From Helopsaltes ochotensis (Eukaryota; Chordata; Aves; Passeriformes; Locustellidae): a DNA stretch of 64,000 bases. The number at the start of each line of letters is the position of its first letter. The first letter of the stretch is position 1. The stretch is from the NCBI GenBank assembly GCA_013400155.1, contig VXBM01001343.1:112830-176829 (forward strand), written 5' to 3'. The notes under the pieces were generated by a model, which was not told the origin of the DNA, did no database searches, and saw only the letters and a program-made list of their open reading frames with translations. Positions 1 through 14,400 of this stretch are shown piece by piece. The position numbers and the translations under genes are program-made.

Positions 1-120
1 CCGCCCTCTCCCGGCGGGATGGGGAATTCCCGGCCCGGCGGCAGCTCCGCGCCCGGGAGCGCCATCAGCCTCGCCTCTGCAGGCCCCGGGGCTGCGCAGG
101 GTACAGGGCGGATACCTTTC
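1..120. promoter_or_regulatory. Edge of a CpG-rich block, possibly the FGF12 promoter flank
   Basis: The first 120 bases are much richer in G, C and CpG than the following kilobases, and the composition drops sharply near position 120. This is the usual look of the end of a CpG island cut by the window edge. In vertebrates the gene downstream of MB21D2 is FGF12, in the same orientation, so its 5' end is expected to the left of MB21D2. The position, about 15 kb past the MB21D2 stop codon, fits. I saw no recognisable FGF12 coding sequence on the minus strand here, so the gene assignment is an inference from gene order. Confidence 0.4.
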
Positions 121-3100
121 CGAGTGCTGTAAATGCATATTGGCATTTCTCAAATGCCCTTCCGATGAACCGCATTAGGCACCGTGGTAAAAGCCCAGTG
201 TGGATTGTGACACTCGGCTCCAAGCACGCCCATTATCCCAAACCCTAAGGTGCAATTATCCTTGAGTAAGAATCTGCTTAGCTGCTAGAGCCAAGTTCAC
301 TCAGTACATGGAAGAAGTTTCCTGTTTATTTTCCGTGTAGCAGTTCTTATTCCAATGTGCACATGCTTAGGTGGCTCTCGCAATAATTAATTTCTGGTTG
401 GGGTAGCTAAATAAACCGGGTACCAGTTCCTCTGTACGACCTGGTGCTCCAGGTATCAGGAACCTAAATCCCTGCCTTTTGGCCCAAATTCAGTAACAAG
501 CAGACAGCCCCCCTTTTAGGCACTACTACCAACACATGCCCAGGCAGCTTCTTTCCCAACCCACTGTGGGAGAGCCTTTGCCAGAGATTGGATCAGCACA
601 TGGATCACTTCACCCAGCTCTCCTGTAGCAGTAGGCAAGGAGTCCTGCCTCAGCTGAAACCATCTGTTCCTCTTACTGGACTGGATCATTCCCTTTACCA
701 TCCCAATTCATTTAAGTAGGCATCACATAACAGCTACCTCACACATGCAGCACTTTGTGAGAATTCAAAGAAAGCAAATGCAGGGATTTCTGTAGCCCCC
801 AACTACTTGATAACCAGCTTCTCACTTACAAACTGTGAGAAACACCAGGAGACTCCCATTGCAATGCCGGTGACAACGGAGCACAGCCACTCGTTAGTTT
901 ATTTAAATGCATTAGAGATATTGCCACAAACAAGGAGTTCCTAGTGCTACAGATGCATGAGGGGGCAATCACTCATTATTTCTGCCTGATCCTGGCCTTG
1001 CAATCCCCATCCTGATTAAATTACTGAGGGTAGGATTATCAGCAGGATAATCAGATGCAGTGTCTAATCTGGATAACCCAGCATTACTGGGCTTCACGAC
1101 ACAGGATTTCACTGACCACCCAGCCAGGGCATTCCAGAGCATTATAGCTCATTTTCACCACTTAAAGGATTCAAACACCCTAGAGACTTGTGCAGAGGGG
1201 AAAGCTAAGGAACACAATCACAATTTCAGTCAAATGCAGTAGTGTTTGCATAACTGCTGTTTCCAAGAGCTCCCAGAACCAGCATAACCAGGATTTCAGA
1301 GAAATCACTTATCTGAACGACACACTGTGTATTTACAGGCTTCAGAACCTACACCTTTGGGTTTTTAATAAAGCCTTAAGTTCTCAACCAATCTGTTTGA
1401 TGCAGCTTCATCTGTCTCAAAGCAATGGCACTGTCCAAATTTGGCACTATCCAAACAGCTTTTTTTGGTCTGGATGCCTCCCTTGAACCTTCTCCAGGCT
1501 TTCCATTTCCTTGGCCTCAGCCTTGCCAAATAACATATGTGCTTGTAGGCAGCCATGAAACCTCCCGAGAGGGAGATCCCAAGGATAGGGACAAGTTCCG
1601 GAAATAAAAATTGTCTTACACTTGGAGGATTTCAATATCATAATTGTCAAAATTTCTTGCTTATCACCTGCCTGTAATTGCTCACTCCCAGTCTGGCTTA
1701 CCCTCAGCCAAGACTTTCCTCCCCATGGTTCTACAAGTTTCTCATTCTGGAACAGAAGGTAGGGCCTCAGTGATGTTCTGGAAAAAAAGATCCAGCTTTG
1801 GGAATCCGAATTTGCTTAGCTCTGATCACACAGCAAGCAGGGTTTTTGTTCAGTAACAAAATGGCCTGGACAGGGCACAAAGACAGAAACTGAACCTGAT
1901 CTTTCACCTAGTCCTCTATTGTTCACAGACAGCGTGAGAGGGTATTTTAAAATCTCTTCTGATGATCTGCACAGCCTGAACTCCTGTTCAGCTCAAAATA
2001 TGAAACACTTAGAGGCTTTCATCACCTTATCAAAGTCCCTAGTGGCCTCTGCCTGCCCTCCTATGAAGAGTTTGATCTCCTTTTAGGAAGAGGATAAAGC
2101 TGTCCTTGAGCAAAGCTGCTTTTCAGTGAAGTATTGTGCTGTTTTTGTGAGAACATCAGACACCTCCAGGTGTCCCTCAAACATGTATCCCTCAATAGTT
2201 GCAGCTCAAATTTTTTCCAAGTAGCTCACAGAAAATAGACTGTAGACATTTGACTTGTGTTTGAAGGGCACATTAGAAACGTGCTTCATGGAAGAGATGT
2301 CTAGATTACATTTCTGATGCTGCATAACTGTGCACGTCCATCTTATCTCCAATTACAAGGGCAAATAGGAAAAAGAGGACTAGGAAGGAAGAAGTTGAGC
2401 TGAGAGCAAAAGAAAACATTGCTAGCTGCCGTCAGTTCATACTCACTGCCAAAAGCAAGGTCATGCAATACTATCTCCCTGCATTGTTAAAAATCTCAAA
2501 GGTAAAAGGATACTATCATTTTAAGAATAAAAATGGCTGCATGAAACAACCTTATCTCCCATAAGGGATGATGACTTTTTAGCCAGGGTAACCACATCCG
2601 ACAGCAATTACAAAAATTCACAAGATCTAGAGCATCACTGCTGATTTAGCTCATCTCCACACAGAAATCAACAGCCCTCATTCACTAAGCATCAGGAATA
2701 GGAAACAGGAACAGCAACTGGCTGAGTCAGACACCAAGAGGGGAGCACATTTATGGTTAGAATGTTCATCATGCACTTATACCCACCAGGAAAAACAAAA
2801 GTAGATAAAGAAACACCCTTCCCATTTGGTGCTCACATTCAACCAGAGGTTGGAATACAGAAAAGAGAAACTCCCATTCTGCCACCTGTAATGGAAAATG
2901 GTAGGAAACGGCAGTTGGAGCAGCCTCTCATAGGAGGGAGAGCAGAGGCAAAAGAAGGTGGTGGCTTTTCTTTTCATACTCTATGATTAAAATTCTGAAA
3001 TTGAGAACTCTGACTTCTGCCCTTTTCCAGTGATGTACTACTCAGGCTATGCAGAAAGCAACAACAATGAACCTACCACCTGTGGCTGAGAGACCTGCCT

Positions 3101-6100
3101 GAATTTCTTCCTTCAGGGCCAACAGAATGGGCCTCTCAAGCACTTGGTGGATTTGTTTCTTTGGAGTTTTGTTTGCATTTTTAACAAGTCACCCATAGGG
3201 AAGCTTTTCCTTTTTCTCCACACGCTCAAGATAAGTCACATGAGGGTTTCACTAAGAAATGAGACAGCAGCTGCTCTCATCTTCATGTTTAGAACTAGCT
3301 GAGATAGACAGTATAACCAAACCCCTTTGCTATGCTCACAGGCAAGGAGAGCTGTAACAACTGGATAGGAATTGTGGTCTAAACAACACTTCTCTGGAAT
3401 AGGACTTTGCTTTCCCAGGCCATTCTTTTCTTTATTTAAGAAAGGTAGAGAAATGAGGTAGTTTAGCACAGTGAGGAATTACAGCCTTTAAAATACAATA
3501 AGCCAAAATCGGGCTGCATTGCACAGTTTCTGCTTCTAAAAAGCTGAAGACTTCAAGGAGCAACTAAGGGTTCTGATAATACAGCCTGGGACACTTGTGC
3601 ATTACCATTAAAAAGTACACCTGTGCTCTGCTGACTCTCTCACATTGCTTGGGTCAATGAAGTCATTCCTGCAAGCATTTCAGGCAGGGGTAATCCAAAG
3701 TCAACCTGCAGGCAGCACACTCCTGAAGTAAGGCAATAACCAAGCTACTGAATTTACTTGATGAAGACCCCAGCTGGGGTCCAGTTGGGCAAACTCTAGA
3801 CTTCACAGCAGGGACCCTGCAAGGCAAGCAGCCCCTCACCCCAAGAACCCATCCCGAGCAGAAACAGACACAGCTGCACCCAAACTGCACTGAGTGAGCC
3901 CCTGGAGCACAAATGCAAAGCACATGGACCACAATACTTTGCCGGCTCCCTCAACTCACACTGTCAAAGAATGCACCTTCACAGCAATTTGAAAGATAAG
4001 CCAAGGGAACACTTCATCTTCTTTCCATGACACCTCACAAGGATGTACAACCACTTATAAGCACCTGCTTATGTCCAGCTTATTAGTGATAGCAGCAAAC
4101 AAAGCTGACTGTGTGCCAGGATATGTTCTTTCTTTCCAGTCTGACCACACAATTCCCCACACAGGGAAGTCTGCAGGCTGAGCAGTGTTACCACACAAGG
4201 AACCAACAGCTTCAGACAACTCAAGCCCAGGAGGCTTTCCAAGGCTTCTTGCCTTCAAGATCAAACAACTCTCTCCTGCTCAGCTCTCCTCAAACCAGAC
4301 TTCTCCAGAGAGCACATCTGGAAGGCACTCACACTAACGTCTTGTTCTGTTTCCTTTATATTTTCCTAGGGAAAGAACAGGCAGCAGGACAGTTACTGCT
4401 TCAAATATCCAGAACACTGCCTAAGGCTCTCTAGGCACCCCAGCTCCTGGCATACACAAGCAAACCCTGGCCTTTCATCTCACTCAGCTCACAAGGTTGC
4501 TCACAGCTTTACTGTAATCTCTAGATAAAATGGAGAAGTAAGAAAGGCAAGCACATACCTCCACCAAAATGAGAGCTCACCTTTTCCACCATTTCACAGC
4601 TCAAGATCTATCCCTTTTATGACCACAGGGTCTGCCTGAAGCTCAGGGGCCAGACTCGGGACACACAGCTGCTTTTTACACTGTGCACAAATTCACACCA
4701 GTACCACATAAAAGCTCACTTACTTCCCCATCCATCTCCGACCTTCCTCTGACCGCATCCTCCAGCCAGTCACCCTCACAGCACAGAGACCTCCACCCAC
4801 AGGACCTTTCTAATACCCCTCTTTCCTTCTTTATAACCTTGCTAATGCCTGCTAATGCCCCTCACCTAGGCAGTTGCTGTGCCCATCCTTGCTGAGCAAT
4901 CAATGCCCTGTGCTGGAACCAGCACCAGCTGGAAAGGGTGAACCTTCTCAGGGACAGCCATGGCCAGGTGTGCCATGAAGGTCAGAGCTACCCTGCAGAA
5001 AGAAATAAGAAAACTAAGGGTTTTTTTCTCCTAAACTATTTTTCTGTGTGTGACAGAGGGAGAAGGAGGTCAGTACTTCACTTGCTCCATCTTACAGATG
5101 GAATAAGACGGTGATCCCAGCCCCTCAGGGCATGCCTAACAGCGGTCTCCTGCCACATGTCACCTCTGTGTTCAGAGCAGATGAATTGGTTTTCAGCACG
5201 AGTACATTCTAGATCCAGCCACTGGCACTCCTGAGGACATGCAGCTCCAGTTAGGCTGACGTGAGCAGCAGCTTCTTGGCTCCATGAGCAGTCAGGTCCA
5301 GCTCCAGGCTGAGGGGCTGTTTAGTGGCTGGAAGTGCTGTGTGCAGCATGGTGGGGCTTAGGAGCTACACATGAGGATGTAACAGCCATGCACTAATTCT
5401 CCCCAGAGGTGAGTCGGGGATATGTTCCTGCTTTGGTCAGAATCAAGACAGGAACTGGAAGGCACTAAGGACATGAGGGAGCAGAACCCAGTGAACTGTG
5501 TCCTGATAGGCTTGGAGATAGCCCAGGATAGCTCATCTGTCCTCGAGTGTGTGAGCAACAGACACTTGTCCCAAAAAAAGAGGTGCTCTTTTCTTAATTT
5601 TGACTGCTACTACCTCCTGCAGATTCAGAAACTTTTTTTTCCCCCATAAGATACACAAACCACGAAAGGTGGGGAAATATTGGGAATTATTTAGGAAATA
5701 GAAGAGTCAGTCCTGTTTCTTTGCTTGTTTGAGCAGATGCGCTCTCTGGTGAGATGTAGGGTTTGCATAAGGAACATTAAAGCTGCACTTAACAGTTTCA
5801 GCTGCTGCATTTGCACTATCGATTGGCACCATTCAAGTCCAGCTTTAATGTCTGACAGCAGACATAAGCTACGAGGCAGCTATGTCCCTACTGGGAGCAA
5901 TGATATATTATCACTCTCTTTAAATGAACCTGGAGAAGCACTATATATATTTAACAGAAAGTATTGTCTCTAACTGACTGCAAAGGAATTTCAGGGGTTG
6001 CAGAAATGAAAACCAACATAGCCTCTCTGTGACAAGACTGAAAATCACGTACTGAAAGTGAGTTATGCATACAGGAGATTATTTTACAAACACATTCATT

Positions 6101-9100
6101 AATTCATGTCCTCATGCCCCTCTCTTCACCTTTTGAATTCAGGCTGGCAAATGTGGACATTTGCTGAAGTACTGCATATAAAATTGACAACAGCAGATAT
6201 CTTCCCCATCATCATCCTGACCTCAGAACAATGCCTTTTCCTGCCAGATGTGTGAAGGGACAAGACTATGGGCAGATGAGATGAGAAGGTTATTTCCAGT
6301 AAGAACTGTGAGGCCGCAACAGTGCTGTGAGGCATTACCTAGCTTTGCTAGCAGAGTGGATATTTCCCATCTGGCAAATGCCATGCAGTTGAGAGATACC
6401 CGAGCTGGCTCTAAAAGAGTTCTTCCCAGAAATGGGAACTGCTTGTGGTCTCATTAGTGCCGTGGAAGGAGAGAGCAGGTCAGTACAGGGCTGCATTGCA
6501 TGGGAGAGCTGGGCTGGTCCCGTGTGCGGCTGTGCTGCTCAGGTGCTCCATGTCCCCAGGAAAAGACCCAGGTGTTGTCTCCATGCCAAGCACAGAGGGC
6601 TGGGAGGGGAGGCAGACACAGCCCATGCCCTCTCAGCTGTCAATGGCCCTTGGCATGTCGAGGGTGGCTTGTCGAGGGAAGTGCTCAATGAGAGAGTGGT
6701 AACTATTGAAGGAGAAATGGCATTTGGATCTTAAGGACCTTTTTGCAGTCAGGCCAGAGGAGTACATGTGGCTACACTGAGCCCAGGCAGCCCCTAGGGT
6801 GAGGTATTATATGACAGTGGCATTAAACAAGTGTTTGAGGGACCAGGTCTGTTCCCACAAGCACCAGCAGTGCTAGAGGGGGCATGACTCAGATGTCTAA
6901 ACACCTCACTGGTCCCTTAGACCTCAGATCTGTTTATACAAATAGTCACTTTAACTCAGTTCTTTGTGATAAATAAATCCTGCCCCCAGTCATAAACCAT
7001 GGCAGTTCATAACCCCTCAGCTTTGTGCCAAGACACATTCCATTCCTCAAGGCAGGTGCAGCTGCACAGCTGCAGTTCTTCATGCCTGAAAGGAAAGGTG
7101 AGCTGTCAACAGGATTTGGGACAGCTGTGAGCCACAAAGACACAACACCCCCAACCTGCTGACTGCTCTGCTGGGCTGAACCCAGAGCCCATCGCAGGGA
7201 GGGGTGGCTGTAGCTGTCCCCAACACCTCCAGACCACACCTGAGACCTCCTGCCTGTGCCTGTGGGTGTGAAGGAATGGAGGGGCAGGAAAGGCAGGCCA
7301 GGCAGGGCCTGGGCTGTAAACATCATGCAGATCTCCTGGCACATTGTACGGGAGCTACTGAATGTGCTTCATACTCACACTGTTGCACTGCACTGACTTC
7401 CTTTTAATTTGAGACAAAATTATCAAGGTAAGAAACACTTCACTGTTCAGGAGAATTTTTAAGACACTGATACAGCAAGAAATTGGAAGACTAAGAGTTC
7501 AATATGCAGCCACACACAAACCACAGCTGTGCTTGGTGCTCAGTGGAGCAGTCACACATGGGTTTGTGTTTGTCTCCAAAACTGCATCTTTCCAAAGTTA
7601 TCGCAGCTGTGTTGCCAGAGCAAAACCTCTTCCAAGCAGAGTACAATAAAGTAAGGTTCCTTGTGAGGTAGTAACTGGGCAGGAAATCCAAGCCTACCAC
7701 AACATTAAAACTGATCATGTGAAGAAGCTCCTTTTCACTCTTGCCTCTGCTCTGTGGAAGGGCTGTGCACAATGCTTCTTAGGTGTTTGGGCTTTTTTTC
7801 CCACCCTTTTTCTCTTGAGCTATTATTCAGAAATAGCTTTCAAACTGAAGCATTGACTGTGTTCAATCAGTTTCACAATGAAGCACAGTACTGCAATCAC
7901 AGGTGCCAGTGTGCAGGGACTGCTTCCACACCCTGCAGCCTCACTCCACCCCTCCACACAGCCACGCTGCTGAGTTTCCACCTGCTCAATGAGCTGGAAG
8001 GTGACAGGCTGGAGGGTTTGCTCAGTTTCCTCCATATTTGGCTTTTCCTTGGGAGAGCGTGATTTCTGTGCGTGCTGGATCAGTATGCCCTGGCAGCTTG
8101 GGCACCTCTGTGTATCAGAACAACAACCAGTGCCTCTGAATTATTTACTCCAACTCACATGAACTTGCATTTCTCTTCCTTTTCTGCCCAGTCTCCACAG
8201 TGTGTGCTGTTCCACGAGTAAGCTGGAGAGACAGATGACACAGTTGATGAAGTCGCACTAGGTGATTATAACAAAATATGACAAGGCATTTTTGAAGTCC
8301 CATTTACCAGCATTTCATTTCATTAGAGTAAATTACTGTGTAGCAGAATACCTCTGAAAAGTTGATTTGAAGATGGGAGAGAGGAATAGGGGAGTCTGGG
8401 TGCAGTGACAAAACAGACCAGAGGAAGAGTTAAGATATATTTCTTTCCATACCTCCTGCTGCACTGGGTTTCACATTCTGCTTTCAGTGAGTTTTGATGT
8501 GAAAAGAGCCGTGCCTTGGGGAAAGAACAACTGAGGACCTGGTTTTGTGCTGCTTACCTGGTAACATAGGCCTTGATGGACTTAGTCACAATGGGCTGGT
8601 GGGACCCAGAACAACTGAGTTCCATTTCTGGAATCTCCTTTAACTGGTGGGCTTGTACTCTTTTCTAGAAACCTTCTGTAATTACTTCCCACCATTGCTC
8701 CATCCATTTTCATTAGTAGCAGAGATGATGTTAGTGCAACCAGCTCAAGTATTCCCCAAGATAATATCTATATGTGCCACAGCAGTTCAGGGGTTAAGTA
8801 CAACACTTGTCAATCCCAGTTTTGCCACCACTGATTAACAAAATAATCTAATGAATATAGCACTGTGCACCTCAAGCAAGATCAGCCAGAACCATTAACA
8901 AATAGAGGACATCTCTTGGAGAAGCTAAATGAAGGTTGCAGCTTTGATATTTTTCATTACAGCTCTTTTGTCTGTTATAGGGTGTTAAAAAGTGTGGGTC
9001 TGGAGGTGGACCAGGTAGGATCTGGAGCCTAAACATCAAAACCACCAGAGACAGTTCTGGTCTCCATCCTTCATGGTGGCAGAAGACAGAAGAGTGGCAG

Positions 9101-10429
9101 CAGCTGTGGCTGCAACATGACACACATAAGCTCTGAGACACAAGGGTGCCTCTATGGTGGCACAAGTCATGGAGACTGCTCCTGGTCACTGCACAAGTCA
9201 TGGTGTTGGAAAGGTTAGACTTTGCAGTGGCCTCCCTGCAGGAGGGATTATCTTCTCCGTGGTCTTTCAGATCAGGCAAGTGGAGTTGTCTCTTCATGTG
9301 TCAGCTGTAGGGAGCCTGGCCTGCCATCATCAGTGGACACAGACCAGCCTGTACCCTTCAAACACAATCAAAATCTGTTCTGAGGGCACAGACCTCAGTC
9401 AGGAGCAGACTTACCCTGCAAGAGATGCTGAAGGTTGAAGACTGGCTTGCACAGAAGCACCTTGGCATTTATTTCTATGATCAGCTGCAGCCCGCAAAAG
9501 TGGCAATTAATATACTGTGTGCGTAAGCTTTGGCACACAGGAGGCAGGAGAAGGACACAATGGGTCACCAGCCCTTCCTGAAAAATACCCATTCCTTTCT
9601 TTGCACAGTGCTGAACAAATCATAAAACCCTCTCCCGTCCTGCCAATGTCATGGTAGGGCGTAAGCAATAGGAGCCCTGGAGACAAAGCCATTATTGAGT
9701 GAAGTGCCTATCGTCCTAGGCCAAAGCTATGATTTGTACCCGCTGAAGTGGACGAAAGCAGCTCATCTCTCTCCACCTCCCCAAAATAAAGCGAAAATAA
9801 AGGAGTCAGAGGGGTTGAGAAGGAGGGAGAAAAGTGGCTTTTTGGGCTCAATTTTCATTTTGTGCTGGAGCTTGCTTGACTTCAGAATCACATACGATGT
9901 CTTCTATGTGTTTAGCAAGACCTCAGTCATGTCTTTCATACTGATATTCCTAACATAAAACAACTGAGGGAAAGACAGGGCTGAGTCAGTTTGAAGAGAG
10001 CCTGATGCCCCCAGTATGCACCCACATCTCTGCCTGGTGAATCAGGCTGTCTGGAGATTGAATGAGAGTGTGTTCCTCTACCACAGAAGGCCAGTAAGAT
10101 AAAAATAACCCCCAAAAGCCTACATTCAGCCTGGAAGCACAGTGCTGAGCCAGGGACAATGATAATAGGAAAACACAATAGTTCCTCAGAGCAGTCCTAA
10201 AATAATAGATTATAAATGGCAAAAGGGGAGGAGAAGGGAGTGAGGGCTATTTTATCACTATTCTAAAAGCATTCAGAGGAAATAAATTTGGATTCACTTG
10301 AAAGCTAAAATGTGCTAAATATAATGCTGAATGTCCCTAAACTCAAAACATGTCAGCAAGAGTCTCTTGGCCAGGGTGTTCTTTTTCCCCTCTCCCCTGG
10401 TTTAGCCTTTGCCCCATGATGGTTATTTG

Positions 10430-10640
10430 CCTTTCTGGAGAGCTTAATCAGGAGCTATTAGAGACAGTGCTCTCTAAGCTGTATAATGTTAAAAGTCCAT
10501 TAGCTCACCCCAAGCAAGGCTGGCAGGAGGGAGATGATGAACTTGCTGAAGTTGAACAAGCTATTTGCATGCTGAATACTTCTAATCACTGAGCAATGCC
10601 AGGAGAATGTGAACATTATCACACTCAGCTGCCCAGCGAC
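10430..10640. promoter_or_regulatory. Candidate enhancer with octamer and homeodomain-type sites
   Basis: A perfect octamer motif, ATTTGCAT, lies at 10563-10570 and is followed within 20 bases by CTAATC, a paired-type homeodomain core. TAATC and TTAATC cores also occur nearby, around 10440 and 10580. POU and homeodomain factors bind such sites in neural enhancers, and both FGF12 and MB21D2 are plausible targets. Single motifs of this length are common by chance, so this is only a suggestion. Confidence 0.2.
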
Positions 10641-10823
10641 CTTTCCAACACGCTCACTTTAGTACAAGACAAAGTGGCACAATGCATCCAGCACTGAACC
10701 CACAAAAAAGGACAGATGGATGTTTTTAAGCAATTCTAGGCACTGACTATGCACACCTTCCAAAAAAATCTTCAAGAGAAATAATCATTAGCAAAGTCTA
10801 TCTTCCTTTCCCTCTGCCATAGT

Positions 10824-10860
10824 CACTTGCATTGTGCATGGCCACTTGTATTGTGCATGG
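10824..10860. repeat. Short tandem duplication, 19-bp period
   Basis: Two adjacent copies of a unit beginning CACTTG and ending TTGTGCATGG differ at one internal base (C to T). It is a small local duplication in intergenic DNA with no evident function. Confidence 0.75.
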
Positions 10861-12620
10861 GTTAATAAAATATGATAAATGTCTGCTTACTTTTGGTCTG
10901 ACCACAATCAGCTTTTATCCAGCAAAGTACACATGCTTTGTTTTCAGCATATTTTCAAGTCTCCCAATGGAATTTATTGTGACTGCCACCTTTCAGTGCC
11001 TGTTTCAGTCAATTTTTAGCAGACACAAGCCTGTCTCACAGCCCTCCATGAGGAGACCAAGCAGTGGAAGGGCACAGAGCTCAGGTGTCCAGCCCAGAAC
11101 CACTACAGCTGCTAAAAGAAGATTGCTCTCCACTGGAACAAGGCAATCGGGGAAAGTCCAAGAATCTAGATCAAAATTAGTGCTATTTGTTACAATGACC
11201 ACAGAGAAGATGGACTACTAAAAACCAGCTCTTTCAGAGGCCTTTGAGGACTGCTTCTAATTTGGGCAGTGCATAGGCAAAGTGCTGCTGGTATTTTGCT
11301 GCAAAGTGTGACTGATGCCCAGTTGTAGTTTTCTGGTTAGAGCACCAATACTTCTGTGGGCTAAAGTATTGGAGTATGTGCAGAAACCAATTTATCACAG
11401 CCAGACAGGAGTGAGTGAGGCTTCACATAATATCCTGAAAGAGCAAAGACTGCAGGCCTATAAAAAGCTCTTGGTCTCTTGTTCCCTTCTGCCTTAAAAT
11501 GAGTTCTCCCAACACAGTACAGAGAATAACCCCCTTTAGCTGGTTCTGTCACCTCTGCAGCAGCTCAGGTGTCCCTCTGAAGAAGTGACAGCTTTTTCAG
11601 CATCTTCCAGAACTTACAACAACTGGAACCAGTCAAATTTTCTGCTTCTCCCACTGTCACACTGGTGAGAAGCCCTATAGAAAGAGCAAAGGCAAAAGCA
11701 TGCTCCAAGAGTAGGACCAGGATGCTCAAGAAGGATCCCACTGAGAAATGAAGTAGAGCATCTTGAAGGGCACTTTTCCTTCCTCCCCACCTTTCTGATG
11801 CCTCAAAGCCAGACCCTCTTGGCTGGGACTCCCTCCCTTTTAACCCTGTAGGAGTCAGTAACTCACGGACAAAGGATTCATCCTACATGCTGCCAGCCCC
11901 TCACAAACTGTCTCAGTCCTTTTGCAACATCACTCAGGACAGGGAGAAGCCAGCAGAAGGGTGGCTAGTGGGCAAAAGGAAAAGAAAGAAATTTTATCTG
12001 CCACAGCAGCGGGTGCAGAACTGAAGCTCCCGTGGAGACACTGGCTCACAGCAGTGACTTGTCTCTTCTTGACATCAGCAGGGAAGATGCCTACATTACT
12101 AGTTTAAAGCAAGTTCCCTCTTATTCCAGTGTTTGTCAGATTGGCCAAGTCTCTAACCCCATGGGGCTGAGTGCTCTAAAATGCTTGTGTGAATGACTTT
12201 CAAGAACTCCCTAATAGGAAAAGTACCACGGTTTCCTTGAAACTTGCAGAGAGAAGTAAAGAGTAAAAGGTCATTGGTATCTAAACCCACTGACTGCTTT
12301 GAAATCCCACACAGAGACCTCTGCACTTCGCAAGTCTGTGCCAGCATATACTCAAAGACAAGAAGGGACAATAGAAAAGGAAGAAAATAGTCTTTTGTGT
12401 TCTCTGATATACAAAACACTTGTCACTTCTCTGGGCTGGCAGCCTGCTTCGTTAAGTATGGTACTTGGAGAGGAGCAAATACTAGACAGATATAAACCTA
12501 CTGCAGATTAGGATTCTGTCTCCCTGGAAGACAAATGTTCCAGGTAGAGGACATAACATTCTCACAAACCTACCTGGAAAACTGCTTTTCAGTCCAGTAA
12601 AATGTCAATCCTCCATTCCC

Positions 12621-12705
12621 CCACAAAAAAAAAAAAAACCAAAAAAACCAAAAAAAAAACCCAAAAAACCACAAAACCAAAAAATCCCAAAACAACCCAA
12701 CACAC
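12621..12705. repeat. A/C-rich simple repeat
   Basis: Runs of A are broken by CC doublets in an irregular (A)nCC pattern for about 85 bases. This is low-complexity DNA, perhaps a decayed poly(A) tail, but no retroposed gene body was recognised beside it. The long hydrophobic, tryptophan/phenylalanine-rich reading frame on the minus strand here is an artefact of the repeat. Confidence 0.85.
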
Positions 12706-14394
12706 AGAATGCAGGAAGAACAAGGTGGATACTTTTCAAAATGTTTTTTAATTAAAAGCAAAAAAAGGAGCACACACCAGAGCTTGACATGGGCTAGTCA
12801 AACTGCTGGTCACTAGGACGTTGAACTGGCATGAGGAAGGCTGTGTTTCTGCATCTCTCAGGAGCAGTGGCACAGACAATGGGACTCCTGGGAGAGTACT
12901 CTGCCTGCCAGGCTACTGCTGCTTTGTGCTGAGCAGATTTCTCATGTGGTGATGGGGAACTTCATCCTGCAGCCCAAACTCTTCTTTCAACAAACAGAAG
13001 TCCCAGAGATTGGGGAAGAAACCATTTCGACAAATCTGCATTTTCCAAGCACTTCTGGAGAGGATTCCCCATTGTTTCTCCTGCCTCCCCCAAGCAGGTT
13101 ATAAACACAGGTTTATATGGAGACTCATCTTTGGCAATAGCCACACAGGTAGGAGCCGGTTCCGCTTCTGCTGAAGTCAATCCATGTCCTTCCCCAGACC
13201 AAACTGCAGCTGCACCAGGGCTCATGATCAAGACCCAGTTGTGCTTTAAGGTTAAATCCTCGTCCACTCCATCAGGCCAGCAACTTCTGAGAGCTTCTTG
13301 TAAGTGTGTACCAGTAAATTCAGGTAAATGTGAACGTCTTGGCTATAGCAATGGGGTGAAGTTTTCAATTATGCCCAAGAGATGGAGGAGCTAAAGTTTT
13401 GTTTTAAGACATGACTTGGGCACTAGATCAGGTATTGAAACCTCCTTGCCATCTAATAAAGCAGTTGCCAAAGCTGTTGGTGTGCTGCTCCACCAGCCTG
13501 GTTTCTTTACCACAAAGGCTGGGCTGAAAAAGTGACACATTTTTCATACACAATTTTTATCAGTTAGGATTTACTAGATATGCACCTCATTTGTCTGTCA
13601 AATATTTTAAAAATACTTCAACCTGCTCTAATAATCACATTTTAACACATGCATCAAGTTTGGATCAGAACAGCATTTCTGGGATAATCAGTAAGCCCAA
13701 ATTGCTGATTTAAGGCCTAAATATAAGTCACTGGCCAGCCAGCCACAATAAGTCACTCTATCCTTGAACTCTTGGAATTATTTTTGGCTCAGACTAACCC
13801 TTGTTACCATACATCTTACCCTACACACAGGAGAAAAGTGTATGTGTTTTTCAAGGCTACTGTTGCACCACAAGTTTACACACAAACACAACTTTTGCAA
13901 ACATGAGACCAGAGTAAGATCTCCCATATCCCAGGGTGAGTCAGAAAGTTCTCAGGAGTCCGGGAATGGTAACTGCCAGAAAGGATCAGGCCTAATACAT
14001 GCATTAGAGAAGCAAGGTAGCTCCTTTGCTCGAGGTCTGGCTGATTCACTTTGCACATACCACTGCTTTAGCATTACATCCTTATCTAATGGTAAACCTG
14101 TTTCAACAACATGCAATACATATTAATGCAATATGCACTGCAACACACAATACGCATCCAAAGAAATATGCCGATGCAAAACTCTGACTGCTCACACATA
14201 GCTGGGCTAACAAGGAAGTCTTTTACAAAAGACAATCAAGAAATCACCTGAAACCATGAGACCTGAGGGGTCTCAAGCAATCAGCAATATTGAGACCTAA
14301 TAACAGATGCTAATTCATGAAAGAAACACAAACAGTGGGACTGAGGTAATGGCAGAGATTTCATTAGTGCAATTACATTTAAAATGGTATGTTC

Positions 14395-14400
14395 TTTAAT
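14395..14400 (-). other. Candidate distal polyadenylation signal (ATTAAA)
   Basis: ATTAAA reads on the minus strand about 735 bases after the MB21D2 stop codon. It is the commonest natural variant of the poly(A) signal. Cleavage would fall roughly 10-30 bases further left. The choice between this and the proximal AATAAA is not resolved by sequence alone. Confidence 0.35.

Larger units (their letters stand above)
121..14394. other. Intergenic region downstream of MB21D2
   Basis: No open reading frame here looks like a conserved protein. All are short (up to about 140 codons), overlap on both strands and have no recognisable domain. The stretch is mixed-composition unique DNA with few repeats: an A/C-rich simple repeat near 12.6 kb and a short 19-bp tandem duplication near 10.8 kb. 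A short hairpin (GGCATTT, 3-base loop, AAATGCC) lies at 142-158. Apart from the motif cluster near 10.5 kb I see nothing with a supported function. Confidence 0.6.
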
